A program made the translations under genes and the position numbers. Below the pieces are notes generated by a model. It did no database searches, was not told where the DNA came from, and saw nothing but the letters and a program-made list of their open reading frames with translations. A DNA stretch of 64,000 nt from the NCBI GenBank assembly GCA_902582875.1, contig CACHTV010000001.1, positions 111,586-175,585 on the forward strand, given 5' to 3'. This document shows, piece by piece, positions 1-10,156 of the stretch. Every line of letters begins with the position of its first letter. Within the stretch, counting starts at the first letter, position 1. The DNA is from an uncultured Pelagibacteraceae bacterium (GTDB taxonomy: Bacteria > Pseudomonadota > Alphaproteobacteria > Pelagibacterales > Pelagibacteraceae).

Positions 1-2
1 GT

Positions 3-1865
3 TTAGCTTCTTTTTTGCTTTTAGCGAATTTTTTATTTTGGGGAATAAATTTATTGATAAATAAAGAAATCAAAAGAATAATATTAAAATTATTCTTAGT
101 TATAATCTATCTTACTCTAGGATCAATTTTTTTATATCTAACATTCAATAATTCCTTTTGGCTTATAGATAATGGTAACTCAGGTTTTGTTGGAGAAATA
201 AGTTATAATTTTATTAGTAATGTTGCTCCTTGGATTAATAATCAATACCTTGTTTTTACTTTATTTTTTTTAACGTTAGTTCTTTTTATTTTTTCTTCTG
301 ATCTAAATATAAAAGCTTTAGTGGGAAGAATATTGAGATCTTTATTTAAAAAAAAAGATGAAAGTTTAACTACTGAAAATCTGACAAATAATGAAACTGA
401 AGAAGAAGTTTCTTTGACTGAAAAACCGCAGCAATCTTTCATCTTTGAAAATGAGGAAAAAGAAGATCAAAAGATAGCTCAACAAAAAATTAAATACAAA
501 TTACCATCTATAGATTTCTTAGAAAAAAGCTCTTCAAAGCCAAGTTTATTAGATATTAATAAAAATCGTCCAGACTCTAAATTTATGGAAAAAATTTTAT
601 TAGATTTTGGAATTGATGGAAAGATAAAAGCTATAAACAACGGTCCAGTAGTTAGTTTATACGAATTTGAACCTGCACCAGGTGTAAAAGTTTCAAAAAT
701 TATAAATCTATCTGAAGACTTGGCTCGTAATACAAGTTCAACATCAGCAAGAGTTTCTGTAATTCCTGGGAAAAATACTGTTGGTATTGAAATTCCAAAT
801 GAAACTAGAGAAGGTGTTTCTTTAAGAGAAATAATATCAAACGAGAAATTTCAAAATAAAGAAATTAGACTTCCTATAGCGCTTGGAAAAAGTATCTCAG
901 GCATACCTATAATAGGTGATTTAACTAATATGCCTCATTTGCTTATTGCGGGAACGACTGGATCAGGAAAATCAGTGTGTATTAACACAATAATTGTATC
1001 CTTACTTTATAAACTTAATCCAGATTTATGTAAGTTCATTTTAATTGATCCTAAAATGTTAGAGCTTTCTACTTATGAAGGAATACCTCATTTGCTTTCA
1101 CCTGTAATCACTGACGCTAAAAAAGCAACATCTGCATTAGCCTGGACAGTAAAAGAAATGAATAGTCGTTATAAGCTAATGAGTAAAGTTGGAGTAAGAA
1201 ATATAGATGGCTACAACGCAAAACATAAACTTAAAATGCCTTATATAGTGGTTGTAGTAGACGAAATGTCAGATTTAATGTTAGTTGCTGGGAAAGAAAT
1301 AGAAAATTATATTCAAAAGTTATCTCAAATGGCTAGAGCAGCTGGTATTCATATTATCATGGCTACTCAAAGACCAAGTGTAGATGTGATAACAGGGACA
1401 ATTAAAGCTAATTTTCCGACACGTATTTCTTTCCAGGTAAGCTCCAAAATTGATAGTAGAACCATATTAGGAGAACAGGGTGCAGAACAGTTACTTGGTA
1501 AAGGAGATATGCTTTTCATGTCATCAGCAAATCGCATTATTAGAATACATGGTCCTTATGTTTCAGAAGAAGAAATCGAGAGAATTGCTAATATATTAAG
1601 AGCCCAGGGCGAGCCAGATTATATAGAAGAAATTACGATGCAAGAAAGCAAAGAAAGTACTTCAAGTCTAACGGATGAAGGTGAAGAAGACGAACTTTAC
1701 AGTCAAGCTTTAGAAATTATCAAATCAGAAGGAAAAGCATCTACTAGTTTTTTACAAAGAAAATTACAAATTGGATACAATAGAGCTGCTAGAATCATTG
1801 ATATGATGGAAGAAAAAGGGATAGTGAGTAAAGCAAATCATGTTGGCAAACGTGAGGTCCTATAG
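3..1865 (+). CDS. ftsK: DNA translocase FtsK (5' end outside window)
   Basis: Septum-located DNA pump that clears and resolves chromosome termini at division. The reading frame is open to the window edge, so the true start lies upstream; the first possible start inside is a TTG at 15. Counting from that TTG there are hydrophobic segments near residues 20-45 and 75-95, a charged linker, a P-loop (GTTGSGKSV) near 313 and a Walker B stretch ending in VDE near 415. The last ~60 residues form the winged-helix gamma domain that reads KOPS sites. Only two membrane segments are visible; the usual four probably begin upstream. lolA follows 2 bases after the stop, a common alphaproteobacterial pairing. 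Confidence 0.95.
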   Translation, partial: LASFLLLANFLFWGINLLINKEIKRIILKLFLVIIYLTLGSIFLYLTFNNSFWLIDNGNSGFVGEISYNFISNVAPWINNQYLVFTLFFLTLVLFIFSSDLNIKALVGRILRSLFKKKDESLTTENLTNNETEEEVSLTEKPQQSFIFENEEKEDQKIAQQKIKYKLPSIDFLEKSSSKPSLLDINKNRPDSKFMEKILLDFGIDGKIKAINNGPVVSLYEFEPAPGVKVSKIINLSEDLARNTSSTSARVSVIPGKNTVGIEIPNETREGVSLREIISNEKFQNKEIRLPIALGKSISGIPIIGDLTNMPHLLIAGTTGSGKSVCINTIIVSLLYKLNPDLCKFILIDPKMLELSTYEGIPHLLSPVITDAKKATSALAWTVKEMNSRYKLMSKVGVRNIDGYNAKHKLKMPYIVVVVDEMSDLMLVAGKEIENYIQKLSQMARAAGIHIIMATQRPSVDVITGTIKANFPTRISFQVSSKIDSRTILGEQGAEQLLGKGDMLFMSSANRIIRIHGPYVSEEEIERIANILRAQGEPDYIEEITMQESKESTSSLTDEGEEDELYSQALEIIKSEGKASTSFLQRKLQIGYNRAARIIDMMEEKGIVSKANHVGKREVL

Positions 1866-1867
1866 TC

Positions 1868-2422
1868 TTGTTTGTTAGGAAATTTTTTTTAATTTTATTA
1901 TTCACTTCTTTTTCTTTTAGTTTGTCTGCAAATCAAAAAGATCAAATCGTAACTCAACTAAAAAACTTAAATTCTTTAGAATTTACTTTCAAACAACTTG
2001 TTAATGAAAAGTTAGAAGAGGGTAGCTGTCTACTAGAATTCCCTGGAAAGTTAAAATGTGAGTATTTTGATAATAAACAAAAAGAACTTATTATTAATGA
2101 TAAAAGACTGGCCATAACACAGAAAAGATATAATAAAACTTATTACTACCCTATATCAAAATCTCCTTTTTTAAATATTTTGTATAAAGATAAGCTTTTA
2201 GAAATAGTTAAATCTGGAAAATTACAATTAGGTGAACAACTCATAAAACTCATTTATTCAAGTGAAAATGAAATAACTGTTTTTTTTGATATAAAGACAT
2301 TAAATTTAAAAGGCTGGGAAATAATAGATCAATACAACAATAATATAAATTTTTCTTTAAATATTATCTCAAAGAATGACACCTATAAGAAAGATACTTT
2401 TAAAATTCCAAAAATAAATTAG
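1868..2422 (+). CDS. lolA: Outer-membrane lipoprotein carrier LolA
   Basis: Periplasmic chaperone that carries lipoproteins from the LolCDE exporter to the outer membrane. The start is a TTG two bases after ftsK, with no ATG near it; it gives a good signal peptide (basic VRK, hydrophobic core, likely cleavage after Ala21). The mature part carries the family pattern of a hydrophobic-cavity half barrel: a 'LEFTFKQ'-type beginning, a 'PGKLKCEY' hairpin and a late amphipathic strand. At 184 residues it is slightly short for LolA. Its 3' end overlaps the convergent GNAT gene by four bases. Assignment is by sequence feel and by the ftsK-lolA neighbourhood. Confidence 0.85.
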   Translation: MFVRKFFLILLFTSFSFSLSANQKDQIVTQLKNLNSLEFTFKQLVNEKLEEGSCLLEFPGKLKCEYFDNKQKELIINDKRLAITQKRYNKTYYYPISKSPFLNILYKDKLLEIVKSGKLQLGEQLIKLIYSSENEITVFFDIKTLNLKGWEIIDQYNNNINFSLNIISKNDTYKKDTFKIPKIN

Positions 2423-2925
2423 GCAACAAAATCTATTTCTTCTTCTTTAAATATTTCAAAACCTTTTGATCTATAATTTTGCAGAGCGTGCTTATGATCT
2501 AAGCTACAAGTGTGTACCCACATTCTATTTGGATTTTTTCGGGATGCGCTCGCTATAGCATGGTTTAAAAGCATAGAACCTAGCTTTAATCCTCTAAACT
2601 CCTTTAAAATTCCCATATTTATCAATTCTACTTCTTTAGATCCCGGGTGATACTCTTGTTCATAAAATCCAACTAAATCCTCCTCTTTTTTTAAAATATG
2701 AGTCTCAAGATTCTTGTTTTTTGCATACATTGACCATTCTTTATCTGACCAGATCAATCTATCTCTCCAATAATGATCAACCCCGATTTGTTTATAAAAA
2801 AATTTATTTAATTCAAAATTTTTTTTATCATCTAAAATAATTTGATAATTTTTTGGGATATTTAGTTCTATAGGATTTGAAAAATCTTTTATTTCTAGAA
2901 AATATCTTTTTACTCTTGAAACCAT
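2419..2925 (-). CDS. GNAT family N-acetyltransferase
   Basis: Predicted acetyl-CoA dependent N-acetyltransferase of unknown substrate. The acetyl-CoA binding motif A is seen as RGLKLG at residues 111-116, followed by a helix, and the C-terminal 'ALQNYRSKGFE' strand-turn is typical of the fold. It is the last gene of the minus-strand run that starts with hisB and abuts the HIT gene with a one-base overlap, so it is likely cotranscribed with histidine biosynthesis, though nothing in it suggests a role in that pathway. Length (168 residues) is normal for a single GNAT domain. Confidence 0.8.
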   Translation of the reverse strand: MVSRVKRYFLEIKDFSNPIELNIPKNYQIILDDKKNFELNKFFYKQIGVDHYWRDRLIWSDKEWSMYAKNKNLETHILKKEEDLVGFYEQEYHPGSKEVELINMGILKEFRGLKLGSMLLNHAIASASRKNPNRMWVHTCSLDHKHALQNYRSKGFEIFKEEEIDFVA

Positions 2926-3281
2926 TAGCTAACCATTTTTCCTATCTTTTCACCTGCAAATATATGAAAGTGTAAGTGGGGAACTTCTTGTCCACCATCA
3001 CTTCCAATGTTAGTTAAAGCTCGATAGCCTTTATCCTTTGCTCCCAACAAGCTTGAAACATGAGTAATAGCTTTATTTAATTCTACTATTTCCTTATCAG
3101 ACGCTTTGCTGCTAAAGTCATTCAGATCAATGTACTCACCTTTTGGAATTACTAAAACATGAATTTTTTTCTGAGGACTAATATCATGAAAAGCTAAAAC
3201 ATGATCATTTTCATAAACTTTTTTACAAGGAATTTCTCCTCTAAGTATCTTAGCAAATATATTATTCTTATCATAAATCAT
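2925..3281 (-). CDS. hinT: HIT family protein (HinT-like nucleotide phosphoramidase)
   Basis: Small purine-nucleotide hydrolase of the histidine-triad family; HinT enzymes split adenosine phosphoramidates and aminoacyl-AMP. The triad signature is present as PHLHFHIF with His102, His104 and His106. The N-terminal 'IFAKILRGEIPCKKVYE' stretch is characteristic of the HinT branch. At 118 residues it is full length. It overlaps hisE by four bases, and this hisE-hit order is common in alphaproteobacteria. It is probably cytosolic, with no signal peptide. Confidence 0.92.
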   Translation of the reverse strand: MIYDKNNIFAKILRGEIPCKKVYENDHVLAFHDISPQKKIHVLVIPKGEYIDLNDFSSKASDKEIVELNKAITHVSSLLGAKDKGYRALTNIGSDGGQEVPHLHFHIFAGEKIGKMVS

Positions 3282-3550
3282 TTCTGTCTTTTCTTTAACT
3301 CAATCATTACGTCCTCGATCTTTATATCATTAGCCTCTAGGTAAACCATCAAATGATAAATCACATCTGCAGCTTCGTGGATTTTATTAGAATTTTTCTC
3401 CACAGACTCTATTAGCTCTCCTATCTCTTCTTTTACCTTCGAAACACTTAAGCTTTTGTCATTAAGGAGTTTGTTCGTATAAGATTTATCTGGAGAAGCA
3501 TTTTTTCTATCTCTAATTGTTTTTATTAATTGCTCAAGGTTTTCAAACAT
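3278..3550 (-). CDS. hisE: Phosphoribosyl-ATP pyrophosphatase HisE
   Basis: Second step of histidine synthesis: hydrolyses phosphoribosyl-ATP to phosphoribosyl-AMP and pyrophosphate. It belongs to the MazG-like all-alpha fold; metal-binding acidic residues are seen in KEEIGELIE (Glu41, Glu42, Glu45) and HEAADVIYH (Glu59, Asp62). At 90 residues it is a stand-alone HisE, not a HisIE fusion; hisI is not in this window. It sits one base downstream of hisF in the hisBHAFE run. Confidence 0.93.
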   Translation of the reverse strand: MFENLEQLIKTIRDRKNASPDKSYTNKLLNDKSLSVSKVKEEIGELIESVEKNSNKIHEAADVIYHLMVYLEANDIKIEDVMIELKKRQK

Positions 3551-3551
3551 T

Positions 3552-4310
3552 TTATAATCTTACCGATACATTTTTGGAATTCAAATATTCTTTAGCATCT
3601 TGAATTTTATACTCACCGTAGTGAAAAATAGAAGCAGCTAGTACAGCACTTGCTCCTCCTTTAACTATACCATCATATAAATGGTCTAATGTCCCAACAC
3701 CACCAGAAGCTATAACAGGAATATTGGTGCTTTTTGTAATTGCTTTTAATAAATCCACATCGTAACCAGATTTAGTTCCATCTTTATCCATTGAAGTTAA
3801 TAAAATTTCTCCAGCTCCATTAGTTTCTACTTGTTTAGCAAATTCCACAGCATCAATACTTGTTTTATTTCTTCCGCCATGAGTAAAGACTTCCCATTTC
3901 TTTTCTGAAACTTTCTTGGCGTCTATGGCTACAACGATACACTGAGAACCAAATTTTTTAGACGCCTCTTTAACAAAATTAACATTCTTAACTGCTGCAG
4001 TATTAATAGAAACTTTATCTGCTCCTGCTAACAATAAATCAGTAATATTTTGAATAGTTCTAACGCCGCCGCCAACAGTCAAAGGAACGAAGCATTCTTT
4101 AGCAGTTTTTCTAACAATATCAATAATTGTATCTCTATTTTCATTAGATGCGGTAATATCTAAAAAACAAATCTCATCAGCACCACCATCACTGTAAATC
4201 TTAGCTTGTTCAACTGGATCTCCAGCATCTTTTAATTCTACAAAGTTAATTCCTTTAACCACTCTTCCATTTTGAACATCAAGACAAGGTATAATTCTAT
4301 TTTTAAGCAT
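3552..4310 (-). CDS. hisF: Imidazole glycerol phosphate synthase subunit HisF
   Basis: Cyclase subunit of IGP synthase: takes ammonia from HisH through a (beta/alpha)8 barrel and closes the imidazole ring, releasing AICAR. With the ATG at 4310 the catalytic acids fall at Asp11 ([11 protein letters not shown]) and Asp130 (VVAIDAK), the canonical numbers. That ATG has an AAGGAG ribosome site four bases away, so I prefer it to the TTG one codon upstream. The phosphate-binding GGGVRT and ASGGVG loops are present. It overlaps hisA by eight bases. Confidence 0.97.
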   Translation of the reverse strand: MLKNRIIPCLDVQNGRVVKGINFVELKDAGDPVEQAKIYSDGGADEICFLDITASNENRDTIIDIVRKTAKECFVPLTVGGGVRTIQNITDLLLAGADKVSINTAAVKNVNFVKEASKKFGSQCIVVAIDAKKVSEKKWEVFTHGGRNKTSIDAVEFAKQVETNGAGEILLTSMDKDGTKSGYDVDLLKAITKSTNIPVIASGGVGTLDHLYDGIVKGGASAVLAASIFHYGEYKIQDAKEYLNSKNVSVRL

Positions 4311-5028
4311 CAATCTCCTTTGCTAATTCATCAAGTTTAATATCGCCATCATAAATAGCTTTACCAACAATAATACCTTCAATTTTTTTATTATTTAAAT
4401 CTTTAGCTTTCTTAATATCATTTATTGAAGAAACTCCACCTGAAATAATAACTGGACAATTAGAAATTTCAGCAATTTTAACTGTCTCTTCATAATTGGG
4501 ACTAGTTTTCATTCCATCTTTATTTATATCTGTAAAAATAATTCTACTAACGCCAAAATCATTAACTTCTTTTAGAAAATCTATAGTTTTTATATTTAGA
4601 TTTTCTTTCCAGCCAGACACTGAGAGATTTCCATCTTTTGCATCTAATCCTAAAGCAATTTTATTTTTAAATTTTTTGCATGCTTCTTTTAAAAATTCTT
4701 TATTTTTAATAGCACCACTACCTAATATCACTTTCTCTACTCCTGCTTCGATATATTGATTAATGCTCTCTATGTTTCTCACGCCACCGCCTATCTCAAT
4801 TTTAAAATCGTATTTACTTACTATTTCCTTAATAATATCTAAATTTACTGTCTTACCCGTTAGAGCGCCATCTAAATCGACGATATGTAAATTCTTAAAA
4901 CCATGATCTCTATATTTTGACGCTTGATCCACTGGTGAAGTTTGATATTCGGTTTTGTTTTCAAAATCACCTTTAATTAATCTTACACATTTTTTTTCTT
5001 TGATATCTATTGCTGGAAATATTTTCAT
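4303..5028 (-). CDS. hisA: ProFAR isomerase HisA
   Basis: Catalyses the Amadori rearrangement of ProFAR to PRFAR, the substrate for HisF/HisH. It is a (beta/alpha)8 barrel with the catalytic pair visible as Asp8 (FPAIDIK) and Asp129 (LGLDAKDG), plus phosphate loops GGGVRN and SGGVSS. The length of 241 residues is normal. It lies between hisH and hisF, sharing one base with hisH and eight with hisF, which suggests translational coupling. Confidence 0.97.
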   Translation of the reverse strand: MKIFPAIDIKEKKCVRLIKGDFENKTEYQTSPVDQASKYRDHGFKNLHIVDLDGALTGKTVNLDIIKEIVSKYDFKIEIGGGVRNIESINQYIEAGVEKVILGSGAIKNKEFLKEACKKFKNKIALGLDAKDGNLSVSGWKENLNIKTIDFLKEVNDFGVSRIIFTDINKDGMKTSPNYEETVKIAEISNCPVIISGGVSSINDIKKAKDLNNKKIEGIIVGKAIYDGDIKLDELAKEIDA

Positions 5029-5654
5029 TATAGCTTTATAAAGTTATCGATTATTTTTAATCCAATTTTATCACTTTTTTCGGGGTGAAATTGAGTGCCG
5101 AATAAATTATCTCTTTCGACTGAACAAACAATTTTTGATGAATAATCTGTTGTTGCTGAAATGACTGATTTATCCTCAGGAATAAACTCATAACTGTGTA
5201 CGAAATACATGTGAGATTTATTTTTTATTTCTTTAAATATTTTACTTTCTTTTTGTATTTCAATTTCGTTCCAACCTATGTGTGGAAGTTTGAATTTTCC
5301 ATTTTGATTATCAATTTTAGAAACTTTACCTGAAATCCAACCAAGTCCTTTTGTTTCAGCTTCCTCAAAACCAACATCAGCAAACATTTGTAAACCTACG
5401 CAAATTCCTAACAATGGTTTTTTATTTGTTATTGCAAATTCTTTAAGTGCATCAACCAATCCATTAATACTGTTTAAAGAGTCTACACAACTTTTGAATG
5501 AACCTTGACCTGGTAAAACAATTTTATCGCTAGATTTAATTTTATTTATGTTGGAGGTTACCTCTAAATTAACTTTATCTTTAGCGACCTCTGTAAAAGA
5601 ATTTATGACAGAGCTTATATTGCCCGATTGGTAGTCAACAATAGTGACATTCAT
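5028..5654 (-). CDS. hisH: Imidazole glycerol phosphate synthase glutaminase HisH
   Basis: Glutamine amidotransferase partner of HisF; it produces the ammonia used in ring closure. It is a class I glutaminase fold with nucleophile Cys85 in GICVGLQM and partners His190 and Glu192 in FHPEKS (numbering from the ATG at 5654; a TTG immediately upstream is the alternative). Length about 208 residues, as usual. It follows hisB with a four-base gap in the same direction. Confidence 0.96.
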   Translation of the reverse strand: MNVTIVDYQSGNISSVINSFTEVAKDKVNLEVTSNINKIKSSDKIVLPGQGSFKSCVDSLNSINGLVDALKEFAITNKKPLLGICVGLQMFADVGFEEAETKGLGWISGKVSKIDNQNGKFKLPHIGWNEIEIQKESKIFKEIKNKSHMYFVHSYEFIPEDKSVISATTDYSSKIVCSVERDNLFGTQFHPEKSDKIGLKIIDNFIKL

Positions 5655-5658
5655 CAAA

Positions 5659-6249
5659 TTAAATAGAGCCTTTTGTCGAAGGTATTGAGTTTTTAATTCT
5701 TTTATCTATCGCTAAAGCATCCTTAAGTGATCTAGCTAAACCTTTATAACAAGACTCAATCTTGTGGTGACTATTATCACCATAAATATTTTCAACGTGT
5801 AAAGTAACTCCTGCTGATTGGGAAAATGCTTGGAACCATTCTTTAAATAGCTCTGTATCCATTTCACCAAGTTTCTCTACTGGTAAATTTACTTTCCAGA
5901 TTAAATAAGGCCTGTTCGATACATCAATTGAAACTCGGCTAAGAGTTTCATCCATCGGTATCATAGTTGAAGCGTATCTAGTAATTCCTTTTCTTTTGCC
6001 TGCAGCTTTTTTAATAGCTTCACCAATAGCTATACCTGTATCTTCAGTTGTGTGGTGCAAATCAATATGCGTGTCACCTTTGGCTTTAACTTCTAGGTCA
6101 ATTAGTGAATGCTTAGCTAGTTGCTCAAGCATATGATCGAGAAAACCAATTCCAGTTTTAATTTTATATTTTCCTTTTCCGTCTAAATTAACTATGACCG
6201 AAATGTTAGTTTCTTTGGTTTTTCTGTTTATTTTAGCTTTTCTTTTCAT
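5659..6249 (-). CDS. hisB: Imidazoleglycerol-phosphate dehydratase HisB
   Basis: Dehydrates IGP to imidazole acetol phosphate in histidine synthesis. The two manganese-binding motifs are present: HHTTEDTG in the first half and DNSHHKIE in the second. At 196 residues it is the monofunctional dehydratase, without the histidinol-phosphatase domain fused in enteric bacteria. It heads the minus-strand hisBHAFE-hinT-GNAT run and is divergent from hslV across a gap of about 100 bases that must contain both promoters. Confidence 0.97.
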   Translation of the reverse strand: MKRKAKINRKTKETNISVIVNLDGKGKYKIKTGIGFLDHMLEQLAKHSLIDLEVKAKGDTHIDLHHTTEDTGIAIGEAIKKAAGKRKGITRYASTMIPMDETLSRVSIDVSNRPYLIWKVNLPVEKLGEMDTELFKEWFQAFSQSAGVTLHVENIYGDNSHHKIESCYKGLARSLKDALAIDKRIKNSIPSTKGSI

Positions 6250-6351
6250 AATCTAAGACAATTTATCTTTGATATATATATAAATGAACATTTTTTCAAT
6301 AAATCAGATTTCGCTATTGAAGATCTAAAATTAATCTCCACATATAATATC

Positions 6352-6891
6352 ATGAATACAGCTGAAAAATGGCATGGCACTACAATTGTCTTGCTCAGAA
6401 AAAATAACGAAACAGTAGTTGCAGGAGATGGGCAGGTAAGTCTAGGAAATACTGTTTTAAAAAGTAAAGCAAAAAAAGTTAGAAAAATAGAAAGCAGAGG
6501 TGTTATAGCTGGTTTTGCGGGATCTACTGCAGATGCACTAACATTATTTGAGAGGCTGGAAGCAAAGCTTGAAAAACACGCAGGAAATTTACAAAGAGCG
6601 GCGGTTGAATTAGCTAAAGATTGGAGAAGTGATAAATTTTTAAGGAGATTAGAAGCATTAATGGCTGTAGCAGATAAAAAACATAGCTTTATAATTTCAG
6701 GTACTGGAGATGTTTTAGAGCCAGAAGATGGTATTATAGGCATTGGATCAGGTGGAAATTATGCTCTAGCTGCTGCAAAAGTTTTAATAGAAACAGATTT
6801 AAAAGCTGAAGAAATTGCTAGAAAATCTATTAAAGTAGCTTCGGATATTTGTGTTTTTACTAATAATAACGTTACAGTAGAGAAGGTTTAA
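6352..6891 (+). CDS. hslV: ATP-dependent protease proteolytic subunit HslV
   Basis: Peptidase chamber of the HslUV heat-shock protease, a relative of the proteasome beta subunit. The mature N-terminal nucleophile should be Thr10 in HGTTIV, implying removal of a nine-residue leader, which is longer than the single Met of the enteric enzyme. AGDGQVSLG and the C-terminal [10 protein letters not shown] are family hallmarks. The length of 179 residues is normal. hslU follows two bases later, so the pair is cotranscribed. The ATG is the only reasonable start before Thr10. Confidence 0.97.
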   Translation: MNTAEKWHGTTIVLLRKNNETVVAGDGQVSLGNTVLKSKAKKVRKIESRGVIAGFAGSTADALTLFERLEAKLEKHAGNLQRAAVELAKDWRSDKFLRRLEALMAVADKKHSFIISGTGDVLEPEDGIIGIGSGGNYALAAAKVLIETDLKAEEIARKSIKVASDICVFTNNNVTVEKV

Positions 6892-6893
6892 TA

Positions 6894-8270
6894 ATGGTAA
6901 GTTCTAAGAATGTTACAAATTTAAATTTAGTAAAGAATACTAAAAAACAAAATTCTAGAGTAAGCGCCCTATCTCCAAGAGAAATAGTTTCAGAACTAGA
7001 TAGATATGTAATCGGTCAAAAAGAAGCAAAAAAGGCAGTTGCTGTTGCATTAAGAAATAGATGGAGAAGGCAAGCTCTTTCAGAAGAAATGAGAGATGAA
7101 GTTCTTCCTAAAAATATTCTTATGATTGGACCAACAGGTGTTGGTAAAACTGAAATTTCAAGAAGATTATCAAAATTAGCTGAAGCCCCATTTATTAAAG
7201 TTGAAGCTACAAGGTTCACAGAAGTTGGTTACGTTGGAAGAGACGTTGAACAAATAGTTAGAGATTTGATCGAGATAGCTATTGCAATGGAAAAAGAAAA
7301 GAAGAGAAAAGAGGTTAAAGCTAAAGCTGAACTAAAAGCTGAGGATAAAGTTCTAGATGCATTAGTAGGTAACAAAGCAAGTGTAGCTACTAAAGAAAGC
7401 TTTAGAAAAAGATTAAGAAATGGTGATCTTGATGATAATGAAATAGAGATAGAGGTCCAAGATAAAACTTCTGGTCTTCAAAGTTTTGAAATTCCAGGTA
7501 TGCCAGGTGGAAATGTTGGGATGGTCAATCTAGGAGACATTCTTGGAAAATCTATGGGTAATAAAAAAGGAAAAAAGAAAAAAATGACGGTAAAAGAATC
7601 CCACGATATTTTAGTTGCCCAAGAGTCTGACAAGATGATTGAAGAAGATAAAATAATAAAAGAAGCAAAAAAAGCAACTGAAGAAAATGGTATAGTTTTT
7701 TTAGATGAAATTGATAAAGTATCAGCAAGAAGTGATAGAGTTGGAGGAGATGTTTCAAGAGAAGGAGTGCAAAGAGACTTATTGCCATTAATTGAAGGCA
7801 CAACCGTAAGCACAAAACATGGGCCAATAAAAACTGATCATATACTTTTTATTGCCTCTGGAGCTTTTCAATTAGCTAAGCCGTCAGATCTTCTTCCTGA
7901 ATTACAAGGTAGATTACCTATTAGAGTTGAGTTAGATGCTTTAAATGAAGAGGATTTCAAAAGAATATTAAAAGAGCCTGATAATAGTTTAATTAAACAA
8001 TATAGAGAATTATTAAAAACAGAAAATGTAAATCTAGTATTTACAGATGATGGTATTGACATGTTGGCAAAAATATCTGCAGAGGTAAATTCATCAGTTG
8101 AAAATATTGGTGCTAGAAGATTGCATACAATTATTGAAAAAGTTTTAGATGATATAAGTTTTAATGCCACTGACAAAGCAGGAGAAACTATTACAATTGA
8201 TAAAAAATATGTTAATGAAAATTTAGGTAATCTAGTTAAAGATACTGATTTATCAAAATTTATTCTATAA
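6894..8270 (+). CDS. hslU: ATP-dependent protease ATPase subunit HslU
   Basis: AAA+ unfoldase that feeds substrates to HslV. The Walker [10 protein letters not shown] lies near residue 80, Walker B VFLDEIDK near 267, followed by the sensor and arginine-finger region (GARRLH). The variable I-domain sits between about 110 and 240 and is very Lys/Glu rich. The final DLSKFIL is the conserved tail that docks into HslV and activates it. There is an N-terminal extension of about 24 residues before the usual '[11 protein letters not shown]' start; a later start would also be possible. The 3' end overlaps the convergent Smr gene by six bases. Confidence 0.97.
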   Translation: MVSSKNVTNLNLVKNTKKQNSRVSALSPREIVSELDRYVIGQKEAKKAVAVALRNRWRRQALSEEMRDEVLPKNILMIGPTGVGKTEISRRLSKLAEAPFIKVEATRFTEVGYVGRDVEQIVRDLIEIAIAMEKEKKRKEVKAKAELKAEDKVLDALVGNKASVATKESFRKRLRNGDLDDNEIEIEVQDKTSGLQSFEIPGMPGGNVGMVNLGDILGKSMGNKKGKKKKMTVKESHDILVAQESDKMIEEDKIIKEAKKATEENGIVFLDEIDKVSARSDRVGGDVSREGVQRDLLPLIEGTTVSTKHGPIKTDHILFIASGAFQLAKPSDLLPELQGRLPIRVELDALNEEDFKRILKEPDNSLIKQYRELLKTENVNLVFTDDGIDMLAKISAEVNSSVENIGARRLHTIIEKVLDDISFNATDKAGETITIDKKYVNENLGNLVKDTDLSKFIL

Positions 8271-8684
8271 CTTTTTTAGCTTTATTATAATTGCTCCATC
8301 ACCACCATCTACTTTATCAGCATTTGAAATTGATATGATATTTTTTGATAAATCTAGATCTGATTTAATATAGTCTGGAATAGAGTACCTTAGCTTACTA
8401 AAATCTTTAGAAAGATAAATATCTTTGTCTGTATTAGAATGAATGCCTTTTCCAGTGATAAGTAAAATTTCTTTATAATTTTTTTTTACGCAAGATAAAA
8501 TTATTTCTTTTACTTTTTGATTTGCATCTAGCAAAGTAAAACCATGTAAATCATACTTAAATCTATGATAATTGGTTTGACCATCTTTCCGGATATCATC
8601 TTTATCAGAAACATCCTTGGGATCTTTAATATAATTTTTCCAGGTATCGATATCTTCTTGGGAAAGGCTTTTCTTTTTAATCAC
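8265..8684 (-). CDS. Smr/MutS2 C-terminal domain protein
   Basis: Stand-alone Smr-domain protein, a family linked to nicking or branched-DNA endonuclease activity and, in some members, RNA cleavage; the bacterial role is not settled. The [10 protein letters not shown] motif near residues 45-54 and the TGKGIHS loop near 78 are diagnostic. The N-terminal ~40 residues are charged and probably disordered. It lies between hslU (convergent, overlapping) and the Tim44-domain gene, whose stop it overlaps; this neighbourhood is conserved in alphaproteobacteria. Confidence 0.87.
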   Translation of the reverse strand: MIKKKSLSQEDIDTWKNYIKDPKDVSDKDDIRKDGQTNYHRFKYDLHGFTLLDANQKVKEIILSCVKKNYKEILLITGKGIHSNTDKDIYLSKDFSKLRYSIPDYIKSDLDLSKNIISISNADKVDGGDGAIIIKLKKL

Positions 8685-9283
8685 TTGCTGACAATTTCAG
8701 ATAAATACCAATTAGGACCTTTTTTTAATATATTCTTTGTAAATTTCCAATAATCTGTAACCTGCTTAATCTTATCAGGATTACCTTCGATTATTTTATT
8801 ATCCTTATCTTTTTTCACAGAGATAACTTCGGACACAAATTTTACCGAGGCGAAAAGTTCATTCTTAATTCTTTCATATTTTTCAACACTAGATTCCTTA
8901 ACACCAATAAATGTAAACTCGGATTTTATATTTTCTTTATTTCTAGCTTGAATAGCTTGTTCAAAATTAGAGGCCATATCTGATGTAAGCAAACTTTTTA
9001 ATTTCTGACTATCCCCTTTTGCAAATGATGTAAGAATAGTTTCGTAGGCAATTTCTGCACCCTTTAAAAATTCTTTTTTATCATTTCCTTCTAGGACATC
9101 ATGATTTTGTTTAAAGTTTTTAACATTATTATTTGGTACCTTAAATTTTCCTTCTACAAAACCTGGATAAATTTTAGGCTCATGTCCAGTTTTCCTTCCT
9201 AGAATGTTTCTAAGCCTTAGGATTATAAATCCGGCAATCATTCCAAGTAAAATTATGTCTATATATCCGAAATTGCTACTCAT
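8681..9283 (-). CDS. Tim44-like domain membrane protein
   Basis: Bacterial relative of the mitochondrial import protein Tim44; the bacterial function is not established. From the ATG at 9283 there is an N-terminal membrane segment (IDIILLGMIAGFIILRL) and a basic linker, then a Tim44/NTF2-like domain ('FLKGAEIAYETIL', with the long helix and beta strands after it). I chose this ATG over an upstream in-frame one at 9337 because the upstream one would overlap the start of the divergent fxsA gene and add residues before the membrane helix. It is encoded with Smr as a two-gene unit. Confidence 0.82.
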   Translation of the reverse strand: MSSNFGYIDIILLGMIAGFIILRLRNILGRKTGHEPKIYPGFVEGKFKVPNNNVKNFKQNHDVLEGNDKKEFLKGAEIAYETILTSFAKGDSQKLKSLLTSDMASNFEQAIQARNKENIKSEFTFIGVKESSVEKYERIKNELFASVKFVSEVISVKKDKDNKIIEGNPDKIKQVTDYWKFTKNILKKGPNWYLSEIVSK

Positions 9284-9327
9284 AGTTTGATAAATATACA
9301 TTAATAATATAATTTTGTATCTGACAA

Positions 9328-9747
9328 ATGAACTCATTTTTTCTACTATTTATTGGTGTGCCAGCGCTTGAAGTTTTTCTTATGATAAAGATCGGAAGCA
9401 AAATAGGGGCTTTGAGCACTGTCTCATTAATCCTATTAACTGCATTTATAGGCATTTATTTTGCAAAAATTGAAGGAATTAAAACCATGCGTTCTGGTGT
9501 TATAAATTTGTATCAAAATAAAGTACCAATTTATGAAATGATTTCTGGAGCATCTATTGCAATAGCAGCTCTACTTCTTATCATTCCAGGTTTTTTTACT
9601 GACACTGTAGGTTTTTTACTATTAATACCTTTTACAAGAAGAGTTTTGATTAATTTATTTATGAAGAAAAAAATAATAAAAAACGATGATAAAGATGCAA
9701 ATACCTTAGATGGTGAGATCATAGAAGATAAAAAAGATGAATTATAA
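9328..9747 (+). CDS. fxsA: FxsA family cytoplasmic membrane protein
   Basis: Small inner-membrane protein named after the E. coli gene that relieves F exclusion of phage T7; its normal role is unknown. The 'GVPALEVFLMIKIG' start, three to four hydrophobic segments and the 'LLIIPGFFTDTVGFLLLIP' hairpin (given here as a description of residues ~85-104) are typical of the family. The tail is short and charged. Its 3' end overlaps the start of secB by eleven bases, so the two are translationally coupled. Confidence 0.88.
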   Translation: MNSFFLLFIGVPALEVFLMIKIGSKIGALSTVSLILLTAFIGIYFAKIEGIKTMRSGVINLYQNKVPIYEMISGASIAIAALLLIIPGFFTDTVGFLLLIPFTRRVLINLFMKKKIIKNDDKDANTLDGEIIEDKKDEL

Positions 9748-10156
9748 AATAATTGGTAAGTATATAAAACAATTAGATTTTAAAATACCTAATCCAAAAG
9801 TTTTTTCTTTATTATCAAAAGATATTTCAAATTATAAGATAAATTTTGATATCAAAAGCAATCAATTAAAAGAAAGAATTGTAGAAGTTGAAACAACTCT
9901 AAATCTTTCTCCAAATAAAAATGATCTTGAAAAAATTAATACAAAAATAGTTTATTCTACTATTATTGAATTAAATAGTGAAATAACTGATAAAAAGGAG
10001 CTAGAAAAAATAATATTAATTAATGTACCTTCAGAAATATATCCTGAAATAAGAAAAATATTTATATTTGTTTTTGAAAATTCAGGATTTAAAGATATTA
10101 AAATTAGTAATAATGTTGATTTCCAAAAACTTTATAATATTAAAAAAACTCAGTAA
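9737..10156 (+). CDS. secB: Protein-export chaperone SecB
   Basis: Tetrameric chaperone that keeps secretory proteins unfolded and hands them to SecA. The 'YIKQLDFKIPNP' start matches the family's first strand (IKDLSFE.PN type), and the long antiparallel strands and C-terminal helix are present, though the sequence is divergent. At 139 residues it is somewhat shorter than the enteric protein. Its position between fxsA and dnaQ in the hemE/origin neighbourhood is the usual one in alphaproteobacteria and strengthens the call. It overlaps convergent dnaQ by seven bases. Confidence 0.82.
   Translation: MNYKIIGKYIKQLDFKIPNPKVFSLLSKDISNYKINFDIKSNQLKERIVEVETTLNLSPNKNDLEKINTKIVYSTIIELNSEITDKKELEKIILINVPSEIYPEIRKIFIFVFENSGFKDIKISNNVDFQKLYNIKKTQ

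Noticed and set aside
6343..6348. TATAAT hexamer just before the hslV start as a promoter
   Set aside because: It ends only three bases before the ATG, so transcription would begin inside the codon. The nearest TTGAAG is 20 bases away, outside the usual spacing. Such hexamers are frequent at this composition.
6246..6743. Long open frame on the minus strand opposite hslV
   Set aside because: It lies wholly over a well-supported hslV, its protein is low-complexity Ser/Phe/Leu sequence, and it matches no family; it is a codon-composition shadow.
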